64,000 nucleotides of DNA from Catenulispora sp. GP43. Its GTDB lineage: Bacteria > Actinomycetota > Actinomycetes > Streptomycetales > Catenulisporaceae. The notes beneath the pieces are model-generated. The model did not search any database and had not been told where the DNA came from. It was given only the letters and a program-made list of their open reading frames with translations. The position numbers were made by a program, and so were the translations under genes. The DNA lies in NCBI RefSeq assembly GCF_041260665.1, contig NZ_JBGCCT010000009.1:124001-188000 (forward strand). Reading direction: 5' to 3'. Below, in pieces: positions 48,151 to 56,285 of the stretch (within the stretch, counting starts at the first letter, position 1; each line of letters opens with the position of its first letter).

Positions 48151-48918
48151 ATGGACGACATCACCAGCACCCCGACAGCCGCCTCGAAGGTCCTGCGCAC
48201 CACGTTCCCGGCCGCCGTCCCGGCGACCGGTTTCGTGCGCGCCACCCGCGAGCTGCTCGCGCCGCACGGCTTCCATGCCGCCAACACCCTCCCGCTGATC
48301 GCAACCTGCCGCGACGAGCTCGCGGTCACCATCACCGCCCGGCTGCAGGACGCCTGGGGCGCCGGCTTCAACATGGCCGGGCTGGCCGGGATGATCGTCC
48401 TGGGCCGCACCGGCGTGCTGGCCGCCTCGGGCCACGCCCCGGTCGAGGACGGCGTCCGCCGCTTCGTGCTGGTGGCGCTGCCGCACATAGGGATCGACTC
48501 CCAGGGCGTGATCGGCAACGTGGAGCGCCCCGGCGTCCCCGGCGTCTCGCACACCTGCGGCGCCCTGATGGCCCTGCACGACGAGCTGCGCGGCGACAAC
48601 GCCCCGACCGGCGACTACCCCTTCCTGGACGTCGCCGACCCGGAGCAGGGCATGCTCCGCGACCGGATCCCGCCGTTCCTGCCCGAGGGCGAGCTGCCGG
48701 ACCTGGCCGGGCTCACCCGGATCGTGCGCGACGTCATCACCGCCGACACGCACAAGGTGATCGGCGTGCTGCGGGAGGGATCGGCGCAGCCGGCGCACGT
48801 GGCGGTGTTCACCGGGATCCACATCAACGGCCCCGGCGGGACCGAGTACGTGGAGCCCGGGGAGTGCTACCTGGACCTGGGAGCCGACCAACCGCAGATC
48901 GACCTGGTCATCGACTGA
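48151..48918 (+). CDS. LCIB/LCIC-family (theta-type) carbonic anhydrase
   Basis: A 255-residue protein matching the algal LCIB/LCIC family, which has a beta-carbonic-anhydrase fold. Candidate zinc ligands are C53 (TCRDE), H112 (PHIGID) and C136 (HTCGAL), in the family order, with D55 as the usual partner residue. The core [21 protein letters not shown] then SGHAPVEDG matches the family glycine-rich substrate region. It should interconvert CO2 and bicarbonate in the cytoplasm; not every LCIB homologue is active. ATG 48151 has no strong ribosome-binding site (GTG 48136 is an alternative). It is divergent from acnA. Confidence 0.8.
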   Translation: MDDITSTPTAASKVLRTTFPAAVPATGFVRATRELLAPHGFHAANTLPLIATCRDELAVTITARLQDAWGAGFNMAGLAGMIVLGRTGVLAASGHAPVEDGVRRFVLVALPHIGIDSQGVIGNVERPGVPGVSHTCGALMALHDELRGDNAPTGDYPFLDVADPEQGMLRDRIPPFLPEGELPDLAGLTRIVRDVITADTHKVIGVLREGSAQPAHVAVFTGIHINGPGGTEYVEPGECYLDLGADQPQIDLVID

Positions 48919-48962
48919 CCGAACGCAGTGACGCGGCACCGCGACGACGCCGTGGAGCAGGA

Positions 48963-49023
48963 GCGGGCGGCCCACTGATCACCGAATTCACCTGATCACC
49001 GAATTCACCAGTGGCCCGCCCGC
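48963..49023 (+). terminator. Terminator-like hairpin whose loop holds two 17-bp direct repeats
   Basis: The arms 48963-48977 and 49009-49023 pair at 14 of 15 positions. The 31-nt loop and arm edges contain CTGATCACCGAATTCAC twice in tandem (48975-48991 and 48992-49008). It starts 45 nt after the carbonic anhydrase stop. Confidence 0.65.
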
Positions 49024-49140
49024 GACGGCGGCGGCCGGGGGTCCGTGGCCGCCGCACCGTATCTACTACTACCGCACCCCGTAGGCCGAGGTCACGGCCA
49101 GGTGCGGCTTCCGTGTGCAACCCCCCGCGCGTCCGAGCGC

Positions 49141-49166
49141 ATCAGGTGACTGTCCGGACACCTGAT
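49141..49166. promoter_or_regulatory. 26-bp palindrome before the ECF sigma factor gene
   Basis: ATCAGGTG and CACCTGAT are perfect 8-bp arms around 10 bases. TGTCCGGACA, itself a palindrome, overlaps the right arm. The element ends 17 nt before the start codon, so a bound repressor would block transcription. The regulator is unknown. Confidence 0.55.
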
Positions 49167-49183
49167 TACGGAGGGGGAAGCCT

Positions 49184-49723
49184 ATGGCGAAGCCTGACCG
49201 CGACGCCGAGTTCACCGAGTACGTCAGCGCGCGCCAAGCCTGGCTGCGCCGGGTCGCCTTCCTGCTGTGCGGGGACTGGCACCGGGCCGACGACCTGGTC
49301 CAGAGCGCGATCACCAAGCTCTACGCGTACTGGCACAAGGCCCGCCGCGCCGACAACCTCGACGGCTACGCACGCCGCACCCTGGTCAACACCTACCTGG
49401 CCGAGCAGCGGTCCGGCTGGGCGAAGTGGACGATCCTGCACCGCTTCGGCGGCGGCGAGACCGCCCCCGACGCCGACCCCGACCGGGCCGCCCTCACCGG
49501 CGACCTGGACCTGGGGCTGGACCTCAAGACCGCGCTGGCCAAACTCCCGCCGCGCCAGCGCGCGACGGTGGTGCTGCGCTTCTACTGCGACATGTCGGTC
49601 GAGCAGACCGCCCAGGTCATGGGCTGCTCGACGGGCAACGTGAAGAGCCAGTCCTCCCGGGGCCTGGCGAACCTGCGCTCCCTCCTCGATCCGAACCTGA
49701 TCCCCGTCATGGAGGCGAACTGA
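49184..49723 (+). CDS. SigE-family ECF RNA polymerase sigma factor
   Basis: A 179-residue ECF sigma factor of the actinobacterial SigE-family type (TIGR02983). Region 2 is in LRRVAFLLCGDWHRADDLVQ and region 4 in LPPRQRATVVLRFYCDMSVEQ followed by the recognition helix CSTGNVKSQSSRGLANLR. ATG 49184 has GAGGGGGAAG upstream. Its stop overlaps the start of the next gene (TGATG), which encodes a membrane-anchored protein likely to control it. The palindrome just upstream may be a control site. Confidence 0.92.
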   Translation: MAKPDRDAEFTEYVSARQAWLRRVAFLLCGDWHRADDLVQSAITKLYAYWHKARRADNLDGYARRTLVNTYLAEQRSGWAKWTILHRFGGGETAPDADPDRAALTGDLDLGLDLKTALAKLPPRQRATVVLRFYCDMSVEQTAQVMGCSTGNVKSQSSRGLANLRSLLDPNLIPVMEAN

Positions 49724-50823
49724 TGACGCACGACCTGAAGACCTCGCTCGACGACCTCGCGGAGGCCGAGTACGCCGGCGCCCCGCTCAGCACCGTCGAC
49801 ATCGGCCGGGCCCGCGCCGAAGGCCGGCGCCGGATGCGCACCGCGCGGCTGGCGCCGGTCGGCGGCGGCGTCGCGGTGGTCGCGGCCTGCGCGCTGGTGG
49901 TGAACGGGCTGGGCGGCGCCTCGCCGGCGAAGCCGAACGCCCCGCAGACCCGCCCGGCGGCCGAACGGGCGTTCACCGGCACGGACCCGCTGCCGGCGAT
50001 CGCGAAGTTCGGCTGGCTCCCCGACGGCTTCCAGACCACAGGCCGCTCGGCCGGGGCCGACTACGGCGACAGCGTGACCGCGAGCACCAAGCCGCTCCCG
50101 GCCTCCGGCGACATGCCCGCGGGGGTGCCGATGCTGGCGCTGACCAAGTCAGCCACGGAACCGACACCGATCGCGACCGAGACCAAGGCGCCGGCGAGTG
50201 TCACCGGGAGCCCGAAGGCCTTCTTCATCATCACTCCCGGCGACAGTTCCGCGATTCCGCCGGAGGTGAGGCTGGCGTGGCAGACCGCGTCCGGGTCCTG
50301 GTTCATCCTCAGTGGCGACTACCAGGCCCACGGGGACGAGCTGAAGGCACAGCTGCTGAAAGTCGCGGACTCCACGACCGCCGAGGACTCCGAGGTGGCC
50401 CTGCCGATCCACGTCGAGGGCCTGCCGGCGGGTGTCACCCTCGGCGAGGCCATGTTGAACGACCCGGTGACCGTCGGCACCGACGGTTTCACCATGGGCT
50501 TGTCCTACCACTCCGGGAACGCCGGCCCCGGGACCGGCCACTACTTCACCATCTCGGTCACGCCGACCGGCCAGCAGAACCCGAAGCTGAGCCAGGGGCC
50601 CGACCCCGACGCCGTGGCCAAGGCCGGGATCAAGGTGGTTCAGGCGGTCCCGACCCCCGACAGCTGCAAGGACTCCGAGGGGCTGCACATCTGCGTACAG
50701 GACGACCCGAAGCAGTCCGGCCCGGATCCCCTGGCGTCCGTCGGCGGCGCGCAGGGGCTGCTGAACCGGATCACCTCGCTCGGCACGAACCCGGCGAACT
50801 GGACGACTCATGTCGTGAACTGA
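49723..50823 (+). CDS. Membrane-anchored partner of the SigE-family sigma factor
   Basis: A 366-residue protein with a short cytoplasmic N-terminus (about 45 residues, ending in an Arg-rich stop: GRARAEGRRRMRTARL), one transmembrane segment (about residues 48-66, VGGGVAVVAACALVVNGLG) and a large extracytoplasmic domain. Companions of SigE-family sigma factors commonly have this shape. Unlike zinc-binding anti-sigma factors, the N-terminus has no HxxxCxxC. An anti-sigma or sensor role is inferred from translational coupling only. Two cysteines near the C-terminus (DSCKDSEGLHICVQ) may form a disulfide. Confidence 0.65.
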   Translation: MTHDLKTSLDDLAEAEYAGAPLSTVDIGRARAEGRRRMRTARLAPVGGGVAVVAACALVVNGLGGASPAKPNAPQTRPAAERAFTGTDPLPAIAKFGWLPDGFQTTGRSAGADYGDSVTASTKPLPASGDMPAGVPMLALTKSATEPTPIATETKAPASVTGSPKAFFIITPGDSSAIPPEVRLAWQTASGSWFILSGDYQAHGDELKAQLLKVADSTTAEDSEVALPIHVEGLPAGVTLGEAMLNDPVTVGTDGFTMGLSYHSGNAGPGTGHYFTISVTPTGQQNPKLSQGPDPDAVAKAGIKVVQAVPTPDSCKDSEGLHICVQDDPKQSGPDPLASVGGAQGLLNRITSLGTNPANWTTHVVN

Positions 50824-50896
50824 GACGCCAAAGTGATCGTCAGCTGAGATTCACCCTATGAGAAATCCCACGTAGGAAACATGTATCAGGGCGCTT

Positions 50897-50927
50897 CGCC
50901 CCGGCTCTATGCGACAGCGCCGGGGCG
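50897..50927. terminator. Hairpin between convergent genes
   Basis: CGCCCCGGC (50897-50905) pairs with GCCGGGGCG (50919-50927). It overlaps the last codons of the TRIC-like gene and lies 74 nt after the sigma partner gene, so it may end the plus-strand transcript. Confidence 0.4.
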
Positions 50928-51587
50928 GGGCGCATGCCAGTCCCGCCACACGGCCACCAAGCGGATCGCCGCGGTGATCACCACCGACCCGGCCGCGGCG
51001 AGGTACACCTGCACGGTGACTCCGTGCCCCTCCAGCAAGCCGAACAGCTGCGCCCCGACGAACGCCGGCACCGCGTACAGCTCCCGCTGCAAAACCATCG
51101 GCACCTCGTTCACCAGCACATCCCGGACCACTCCGCCGCCGACCGCGGTCAGCGTGCCGAGCAGCGCGGCCTGGAAGACCGGCAGATGGTAATCCAATGC
51201 TTTGAGAGTTCCGGAGACTGCGAACAAGCCGAGGGTCAACGCATCGGCGACCACTGCGACGCGGTCATAGCGGACGCCCCTTGCGCGCACTTCCTCCATT
51301 GCCGATTTCAGTTTCGAATCACTCATTCGGCGGCTGGTCACCAGGAGCACCACGGCCGTCGCTCCGAGTGCCGTGGCGAAATAGCGCCAGTTGGCGATCG
51401 CGGCCACCGGGGTGGCCCCGATCAGGGCATCCCGGATCATCCCTCCTCCGAGTGATGACGCGACCGCGATGACGAGGATGCCTACCAGATCAAGGCCCTT
51501 GCGCAGACCCGCGAAAGCCCCCGCGACGGCCGCGGCGAAGACCCCGAGGAGGTCGAGAAGAACCGGAAGATGAGGATTGGCGACCAT
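50907..51587 (-). CDS. TRIC-like (UPF0126) membrane channel protein
   Basis: A 226-residue membrane protein made of two UPF0126 repeats, the bacterial form of trimeric intracellular cation channels. Each repeat has a glycine-rich kinked helix: SSLGGGMIRDALIG in the first and TAVGGGVVRDVLVNEVP in the second. About seven transmembrane helices are expected. Members conduct K+ or Na+. ATG 51587 lacks a ribosome-binding site, but a TACATT lies 10 nt upstream on the minus strand, so the mRNA could be nearly leaderless. It is divergent from sepH. Confidence 0.88.
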   Translation of the reverse strand: MVANPHLPVLLDLLGVFAAAVAGAFAGLRKGLDLVGILVIAVASSLGGGMIRDALIGATPVAAIANWRYFATALGATAVVLLVTSRRMSDSKLKSAMEEVRARGVRYDRVAVVADALTLGLFAVSGTLKALDYHLPVFQAALLGTLTAVGGGVVRDVLVNEVPMVLQRELYAVPAFVGAQLFGLLEGHGVTVQVYLAAAGSVVITAAIRLVAVWRDWHAPRPGAVA

Positions 51588-51789
51588 GATGTCTGGGAAT
51601 GTACCCGGTTCAAGGCGGGACGGTTGCTCCTGCGGGGGATCACAGAACCGACATCCCACAACTGGACGGCGTACGACAAATGACCGACAACCCTTGCTGT
51701 CCGGGCGACCTCATCCGTTTCCCGTACCCGATCGGCGTGTCGATGCAGTACGGTCTAGCTGGCAGCACTCGTCGAAGGGAGGTCCGCTC

Positions 51790-52998
51790 GTGACTGAGCT
51801 CCGCGTCATGGCCGTCACCAGCGACGGTCAGCGACTTGTGCTGCGCTCTAACGACGGTCAGGAATTCCATCTGACCATCGACGAGCGTCTTCGGGCCGCG
51901 GTGCGCGGCGATCGGGCCCGGCTGGGCCAGATCGAGATAGAGGCAGAGGGGCAGCTGCGCCCGCGGGACATCCAGGCCCGCATCCGCGCCGGCGCCACCG
52001 CGCAGGAGGTCGCCGACGCCTGCGGCATCTCCGTGGAGCGCATCCGCCGGTTCGAGGGACCGATCCTCGCCGAGCGCGCCTTCATGGCGGAAAAGGCTCA
52101 GAACACGCAGGTACGCCGCCAGGGCGAGAACCACGGGCAGAAGCTCGGGGAGATCGTCGGCGAGCGGCTGGCCAAGCGCGGCGCCGAGGACCCGGCCGCC
52201 GTGCGCTGGGACTCCTGGCGGCGCGACGAAGGCACGTGGACCGTCCAGGCCGTCTACAAGATCTCCGGGGAGACCTACGAGGCGCTGTGGGCCTTCGACC
52301 CGCCGCGCCGGCTGGTGACGCCCGAGGACGACGAGGCGCGCCTGCTGTCCTCCGACGCCGCCGCGCTCGCCGACTCCCAGCCGATGTTCCCCTTCGTCGC
52401 CGCCTCGGTGCTCTCCGGCGGGACCGTGGTGCCGGGCCCGGCGCCCAGCAGCAACGGCTCCTCGGCCGGCGGCTCGCTGGTGCACCTGGAGGCCCGCCGG
52501 CGCCCGGCGGAGAGCTCCTCGAACGGCTCCGGCTCGGCGATGGAGCGCGAACGGGAGCGGGAACGCGAGCGCGAGCGCACGGCCGCCGAGCGGACCGCGT
52601 CGGTGGAACGGCACCCGTCTTCGATGCCCGCGTCGGCTTCGGCGTCCGCCGCGGCCTCGGGGGCCGTGTCGGCCCAGGCCGCCGCCAACGGCACCGCGGG
52701 CGTGCAGGGCATCCCGGGCCCGGCCTCCGCCCCCGACGAGGACTTCGACTTCCTGGACGCCTCCGACAGCCGGGCCCCGGCGCCGATCGCCGCGGTGGCC
52801 GGGCAGTCGGCGGGCTCAGCCTTCGACGACGCGATCTTCGGCCCGCGCACCATCTCCCCGCACCGGGAGCGGATGGTCGGCACCACCGACCGCCAGGCCG
52901 AGGCCGACGGCGTGCGGCCGGGCCGGCGGGCCACGGTGCCGTCGTGGGACGAGATCGTCTTCGGCTCGCGCCGCGGCAAGCAGAAGGGCCGCGACTGA
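51790..52998 (+). CDS. sepH: Septation protein SepH
   Basis: SepH stimulates FtsZ assembly at division sites in actinobacteria. The N-terminal DUF3071 domain (about residues 1-185) matches strongly: RLRAAVRGDRARLGQIEIE, LRPRDIQARIRAGATAQEV with a helix-turn-helix, RRFEGPILAERAFMAEKA and WDSWRRDEGTW. The rest of the 402 residues is low complexity with an Arg-Glu run (about 252-265) and ends in the conserved basic motif region PSWDEIVFGSRRGKQKGRD. It starts at GTG 51790 with GAAGGGAGG upstream. A strong terminator follows. Confidence 0.93.
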   Translation: MTELRVMAVTSDGQRLVLRSNDGQEFHLTIDERLRAAVRGDRARLGQIEIEAEGQLRPRDIQARIRAGATAQEVADACGISVERIRRFEGPILAERAFMAEKAQNTQVRRQGENHGQKLGEIVGERLAKRGAEDPAAVRWDSWRRDEGTWTVQAVYKISGETYEALWAFDPPRRLVTPEDDEARLLSSDAAALADSQPMFPFVAASVLSGGTVVPGPAPSSNGSSAGGSLVHLEARRRPAESSSNGSGSAMERERERERERERTAAERTASVERHPSSMPASASASAAASGAVSAQAAANGTAGVQGIPGPASAPDEDFDFLDASDSRAPAPIAAVAGQSAGSAFDDAIFGPRTISPHRERMVGTTDRQAEADGVRPGRRATVPSWDEIVFGSRRGKQKGRD

Positions 52999-53031
52999 GG
53001 GGTTCGCCCCTCGGCACTGGATCTTCAACCG

Positions 53032-53064
53032 GTGGCCCGGTCTCGCCCGTCGAGACCGGGCCAC
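53032..53064 (+). terminator. sepH terminator
   Basis: A perfect 14-bp stem (left arm to 53045, right arm from 53051) around CCCGT, followed by TTTCCGGTCTTTGGCTTTT, lies 34 nt past the sepH stop. The T-rich tail makes it a good intrinsic terminator. Confidence 0.85.
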
Positions 53065-53118
53065 TTTCCGGTCTTTGGCTTTTGGCCGGCCGCCGTCCGG
53101 TGTGATCGACTTTCCATC

Positions 53119-53571
53119 ATGGAAGTGACGCGCGAGGACGGTCTGTTCATCAGCGACGACCCGGCCCTGGTCGACGCCGGCAAGGTCTACCGCTGGATCT
53201 CCGAGGAGTCCTGGTGGGGCGTGGGGCGCCCGCGCGAGGCCGTCGAACGCTCGCTGGCGGGCTCGCACGTCTACGGGGTCTACGCCGACCGGGAGACCAT
53301 GGTCGGCCTCACGCGGGTGGTCACCGACCACGCGACCTTCGCATACTTCTGCGACGTCTACGTCGACGAGGCCTACCGGGGCAAGGGCGTCGGGCCGTGG
53401 CTGTCGCGGGAGATCGTGGCGGACCTGAAGGCGATCGGGATCAACCGGTTCCTGCTGGCGACCAAGGACAAGCACTCGACGTACGCCAAGGCCGGATTCG
53501 TGCCCGTGGCCCGCCCGCAGTCGTGGATGGAGATCGACGAGCGGGCCACGAAGCCGGGGCCGACGGACTAG
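53119..53571 (+). CDS. GNAT family N-acetyltransferase
   Basis: A 150-residue GNAT domain. The acetyl-CoA pyrophosphate loop is YRGKGVGPWL (about residues 92-101) after the core strand FAYFCDVYVDEA; AKAGFVPVARP follows near the end, where amino-acid- or peptide-acetylating relatives have AxxGF. The substrate is unknown. Starts at ATG 53119; upstream in-frame codons read through the sepH terminator and are rejected. It converges on the Eis-like gene with 10 nt between the stops. Confidence 0.85.
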   Translation: MEVTREDGLFISDDPALVDAGKVYRWISEESWWGVGRPREAVERSLAGSHVYGVYADRETMVGLTRVVTDHATFAYFCDVYVDEAYRGKGVGPWLSREIVADLKAIGINRFLLATKDKHSTYAKAGFVPVARPQSWMEIDERATKPGPTD

Positions 53572-53581
53572 CGCCGAAGGA

Positions 53582-54814
53582 TCAGAACCAGGTCGCGCAG
53601 TGGGGCGGGACCGCGGTCTTGAACATCCGGTCGGCGAGCGCCAGCGCACCGGCCTTCTCCTCGGTGACCTCGCCGACGCGGCCCAGCGCGGTCGCCGCGT
53701 GGTGGCCGAAGTAGAGCGCGCCGAGGGTCTGGACCGGCAGGGTCAGGTCCGGGCTCTCAGTGGTGCGCTTCACCGAGGCACCGCTCGGACCGCCTTCGAG
53801 GGCGTACACGCCTTCGGCGTGGCCCGCGGGGTCGGTTACGGCCAGGACCAGCCGGCCCTCGCTCTCGTAGGTGCGCGCCTGCAGCGCCGCCACGACGTCG
53901 ATCACGCGGGCCCACAGGACGTCGTAGCGCTCCGTCTCGCGTGCCATCCGCGGGTTGGCCATCAGGTGGCGCCAGCTGTCGTCGGCCGGGAACCTGCGGA
54001 CCTCGAACGTGGTGATCCAGTCCTGCTCCCACAGGAACTGGAGCAGCCGGACGCGGGCCACCGGGTCCTCGGCGACGAAGTACGCCGTTGCCTGGTCGTC
54101 GGCGACGAAGCCCGACCAGTCGCCTCCCTTGACCGAGTAGCAGGCGGTGCCGCGCACCGTCCCGGACTCGTCCCGGTACAGCGCGAAAAGCTGATCCTTA
54201 TCGGTCGGCTTGCCGTCGGGGGTCAGCAGCCCCGCTTCGCGCTCCCACCACTGGTTGCGGCGCTCGACCGCGCCGGGCGTCGCGACCCGCAGACGGTCGT
54301 AGACGGCCGGGGCCTCCTGGAGCCACTCGGTGGCCGAGGCGTAGTCCACTGTGCCCGGCAGCGGCCGCTCCAGGGCGCAGCGCCGGCTGTCGAAGCGGTA
54401 GCAGACCTCGTCGGTGGCGTGGCCGTAGCCGAAGCGGCCGTAGATCGGCCACTCGGCGGGGATCAGGATCGACAGCGGCTCGCCGGCGTCCGCGGACTGC
54501 CGCAGGGACGCGGCCATCATCGAGGACAGGATGCCGCGCCGGCGGTGCGACTGCGCGACGCTGACCGAGGAGACCGCCGTGGCCGGGATCGCGGCGCCGC
54601 CGGGGACCGTCACGGTGTTCTCGTAGTTCGCGAACGTACCGACGACGCGGTCGCCGTCGTAGGCCGCGATCATCCGGCCGGCGGCGATGTCGGCGGCGAA
54701 CAGCTGGCGGCGGTAGGCGCCGCGGCCCCGGTCGCCGGGGCGGCTGAAGGCGACGTCGACGGCGTCGCTGAAGGCATCGCTGTAGCCGTCGCCGACCTTG
54801 ATCTTGATGGGCAT
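53582..54814 (-). CDS. Eis-like GNAT N-acetyltransferase
   Basis: A 410-residue protein of the Eis (enhanced intracellular survival) family: an N-terminal GNAT domain, a second GNAT-like domain and an SCP2-like C-terminal domain. Visible features are VSSVSVAQSHRRRGILSSMM (acetyl-CoA loop), IYGRFGYGHATDEVCY, and a C-terminal phenylalanine (PHCATWF) whose free carboxylate acts as the general base in studied Eis enzymes. Eis proteins acetylate multiple amines, including aminoglycosides in Mycobacterium; the substrate here is unknown. It begins 61 nt after efeB on the same strand. Confidence 0.88.
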   Translation of the reverse strand: MPIKIKVGDGYSDAFSDAVDVAFSRPGDRGRGAYRRQLFAADIAAGRMIAAYDGDRVVGTFANYENTVTVPGGAAIPATAVSSVSVAQSHRRRGILSSMMAASLRQSADAGEPLSILIPAEWPIYGRFGYGHATDEVCYRFDSRRCALERPLPGTVDYASATEWLQEAPAVYDRLRVATPGAVERRNQWWEREAGLLTPDGKPTDKDQLFALYRDESGTVRGTACYSVKGGDWSGFVADDQATAYFVAEDPVARVRLLQFLWEQDWITTFEVRRFPADDSWRHLMANPRMARETERYDVLWARVIDVVAALQARTYESEGRLVLAVTDPAGHAEGVYALEGGPSGASVKRTTESPDLTLPVQTLGALYFGHHAATALGRVGEVTEEKAGALALADRMFKTAVPPHCATWF

Positions 54815-54875
54815 GGGGGCAGGCTACGCACAGGCCGCGCGAGCCTGCCACCGAATATGCGCTCAGGATACGCGC

Positions 54876-56231
54876 TCAGGCGAGCAGGCCGCTCCCGAAG
54901 TGGTCGGAGGCGTCCTTCACGCCCGGCAGCACGAAGAAGTAGCCGCCGCCGACCGGCGAGATGTAGTCCACCAGCGGCTCGTCGATCAGCTTGGTCTGCA
55001 CGAACTCGAACTGCCGCTGGATGTCCTGCTGGTAGGCGACGAAGGCCAGGCCCATGTCGAGGTCGCCGACGTTGTCGAAGCCGCGGTCGTAGTTGTAGCC
55101 GCGCCGCAGGATCCGGTTCCGGTCGGTCTCCGGCGTGCGCGGGTTGGCCAGCCGGATATGCGCGTCCAGCGGGATGTTGGCGCCCTTGGGGTCCTTCGCG
55201 TACTGCGGGATGTCGGTCTGCGCGCCGCCGTCCAGCGGGGCTCCGGTGTCCCGGCGGCGGCCGATCATCTTCTCCTGCTCCAGCAGCGAGACCCGGTCCC
55301 AGAACTCGACGAGCATCCGGATCCGGCGCACCACCTGGTAGCTGCCGCCGGCGGTCCAGGCCGGCTCCGGGCCGCCGGGCCGCACCCAGACCAGGTAGTC
55401 GAACTCGTGCTCGGTGGCCGGGTTGGCGATGCCGTCGTGGAAGCCGAGCAGGTTGCGCTGCGCGCCGGTGGGGCGCGGGTCGTTGGCCCAGCCGTCGATG
55501 CGGTACTTCAGCTGCATGCCGGCGCGGGTGTGCTTGGCGATGTCCCGGATGGCGTGGACGACGGTGTCCTGGCTGTCGGCGCAGATCTGCAGCGACAGGT
55601 CGCCGTGGCACTCGGCCGGGTTCAGGTTGTCGTTCGGGAACGTCTTCATCGGCGTGAGCCGCGCCGGCTTCTTGTCCGCGAGGCCGTAGCGGCCGTCGAA
55701 CAGCGAGGCGCCGACCGCGAGGGTGAAGGTGAGGCCGTCGGAGGGCACCGTCGGCCCGAGGATGCCGCTGTCCGACGGCGGCGCACCGACCCCGAGGTCC
55801 GGCGGGTTGCCGCCGGCGGTGAGGAAGCGGGCCCGCTCGGTGAGGGTCTGGAACAGGGCGGTGAGCTCACCCTTGTCGGCGGCGATGACGTCGAACACGG
55901 CGAGCGTCATGTGCTTCTGCGCCGGCGTGGTGACGCCCTGCTGGTGCGCGCCGTGGAAGGGCAGCGCGCGGCCGGAGCCGGTGCCGGACGCGGCGGCCGG
56001 GGCGGCGTCGGCGGCGGCCTTGTTCATCGCGAAGCCGGTGGCGCCGACCACGGCCGCGCCCGCGACACCCGCCGCCGCGCCCTTGAGCATCGCGCGGCGG
56101 GCGAAGGCGGTGTGGTCGAAGGGGCAGGTGGCGGGCTGCGCCGGGGTGGCGGCGGTGGCTGCGGCGGCCGGGGCGGCGGCAACCGGCTGCGGCTCGGCGG
56201 CGGCGTCAGGCGTCTGGTTCTGCTCGGTCAT
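54876..56231 (-). CDS. efeB: Deferrochelatase/peroxidase EfeB (DyP-type)
   Basis: A 451-residue DyP-type haem peroxidase, exported by Tat. After a long Ala/Pro-rich N-terminus the Tat motif is [12 protein letters not shown] (about residues 65-76). The DyP motif GFHDGIANP (GxxDG) and the haem-ligand histidine region are present. EfeB oxidises Fe(II) or releases iron from haem for the EfeUO importer. It is the second gene of the efe operon, 54 nt after the EfeU-EfeO fusion gene, and should share its iron boxes. The N-terminal stretch before the Tat motif is unusually long (about 60 residues). Confidence 0.92.
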   Translation of the reverse strand: MTEQNQTPDAAAEPQPVAAAPAAAATAATPAQPATCPFDHTAFARRAMLKGAAAGVAGAAVVGATGFAMNKAAADAAPAAASGTGSGRALPFHGAHQQGVTTPAQKHMTLAVFDVIAADKGELTALFQTLTERARFLTAGGNPPDLGVGAPPSDSGILGPTVPSDGLTFTLAVGASLFDGRYGLADKKPARLTPMKTFPNDNLNPAECHGDLSLQICADSQDTVVHAIRDIAKHTRAGMQLKYRIDGWANDPRPTGAQRNLLGFHDGIANPATEHEFDYLVWVRPGGPEPAWTAGGSYQVVRRIRMLVEFWDRVSLLEQEKMIGRRRDTGAPLDGGAQTDIPQYAKDPKGANIPLDAHIRLANPRTPETDRNRILRRGYNYDRGFDNVGDLDMGLAFVAYQQDIQRQFEFVQTKLIDEPLVDYISPVGGGYFFVLPGVKDASDHFGSGLLA

Positions 56232-56285
56232 CTCAAAGCTCTCGTCTACAGAAATCAGCGGCGGGCGGCGGGGGCCAGGCTCCGC

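Noticed and set aside
49723-50823. A zinc-binding anti-sigma factor
   Set aside because: The N-terminal cytoplasmic part has no HxxxCxxC motif; only a general membrane-partner call is supported.
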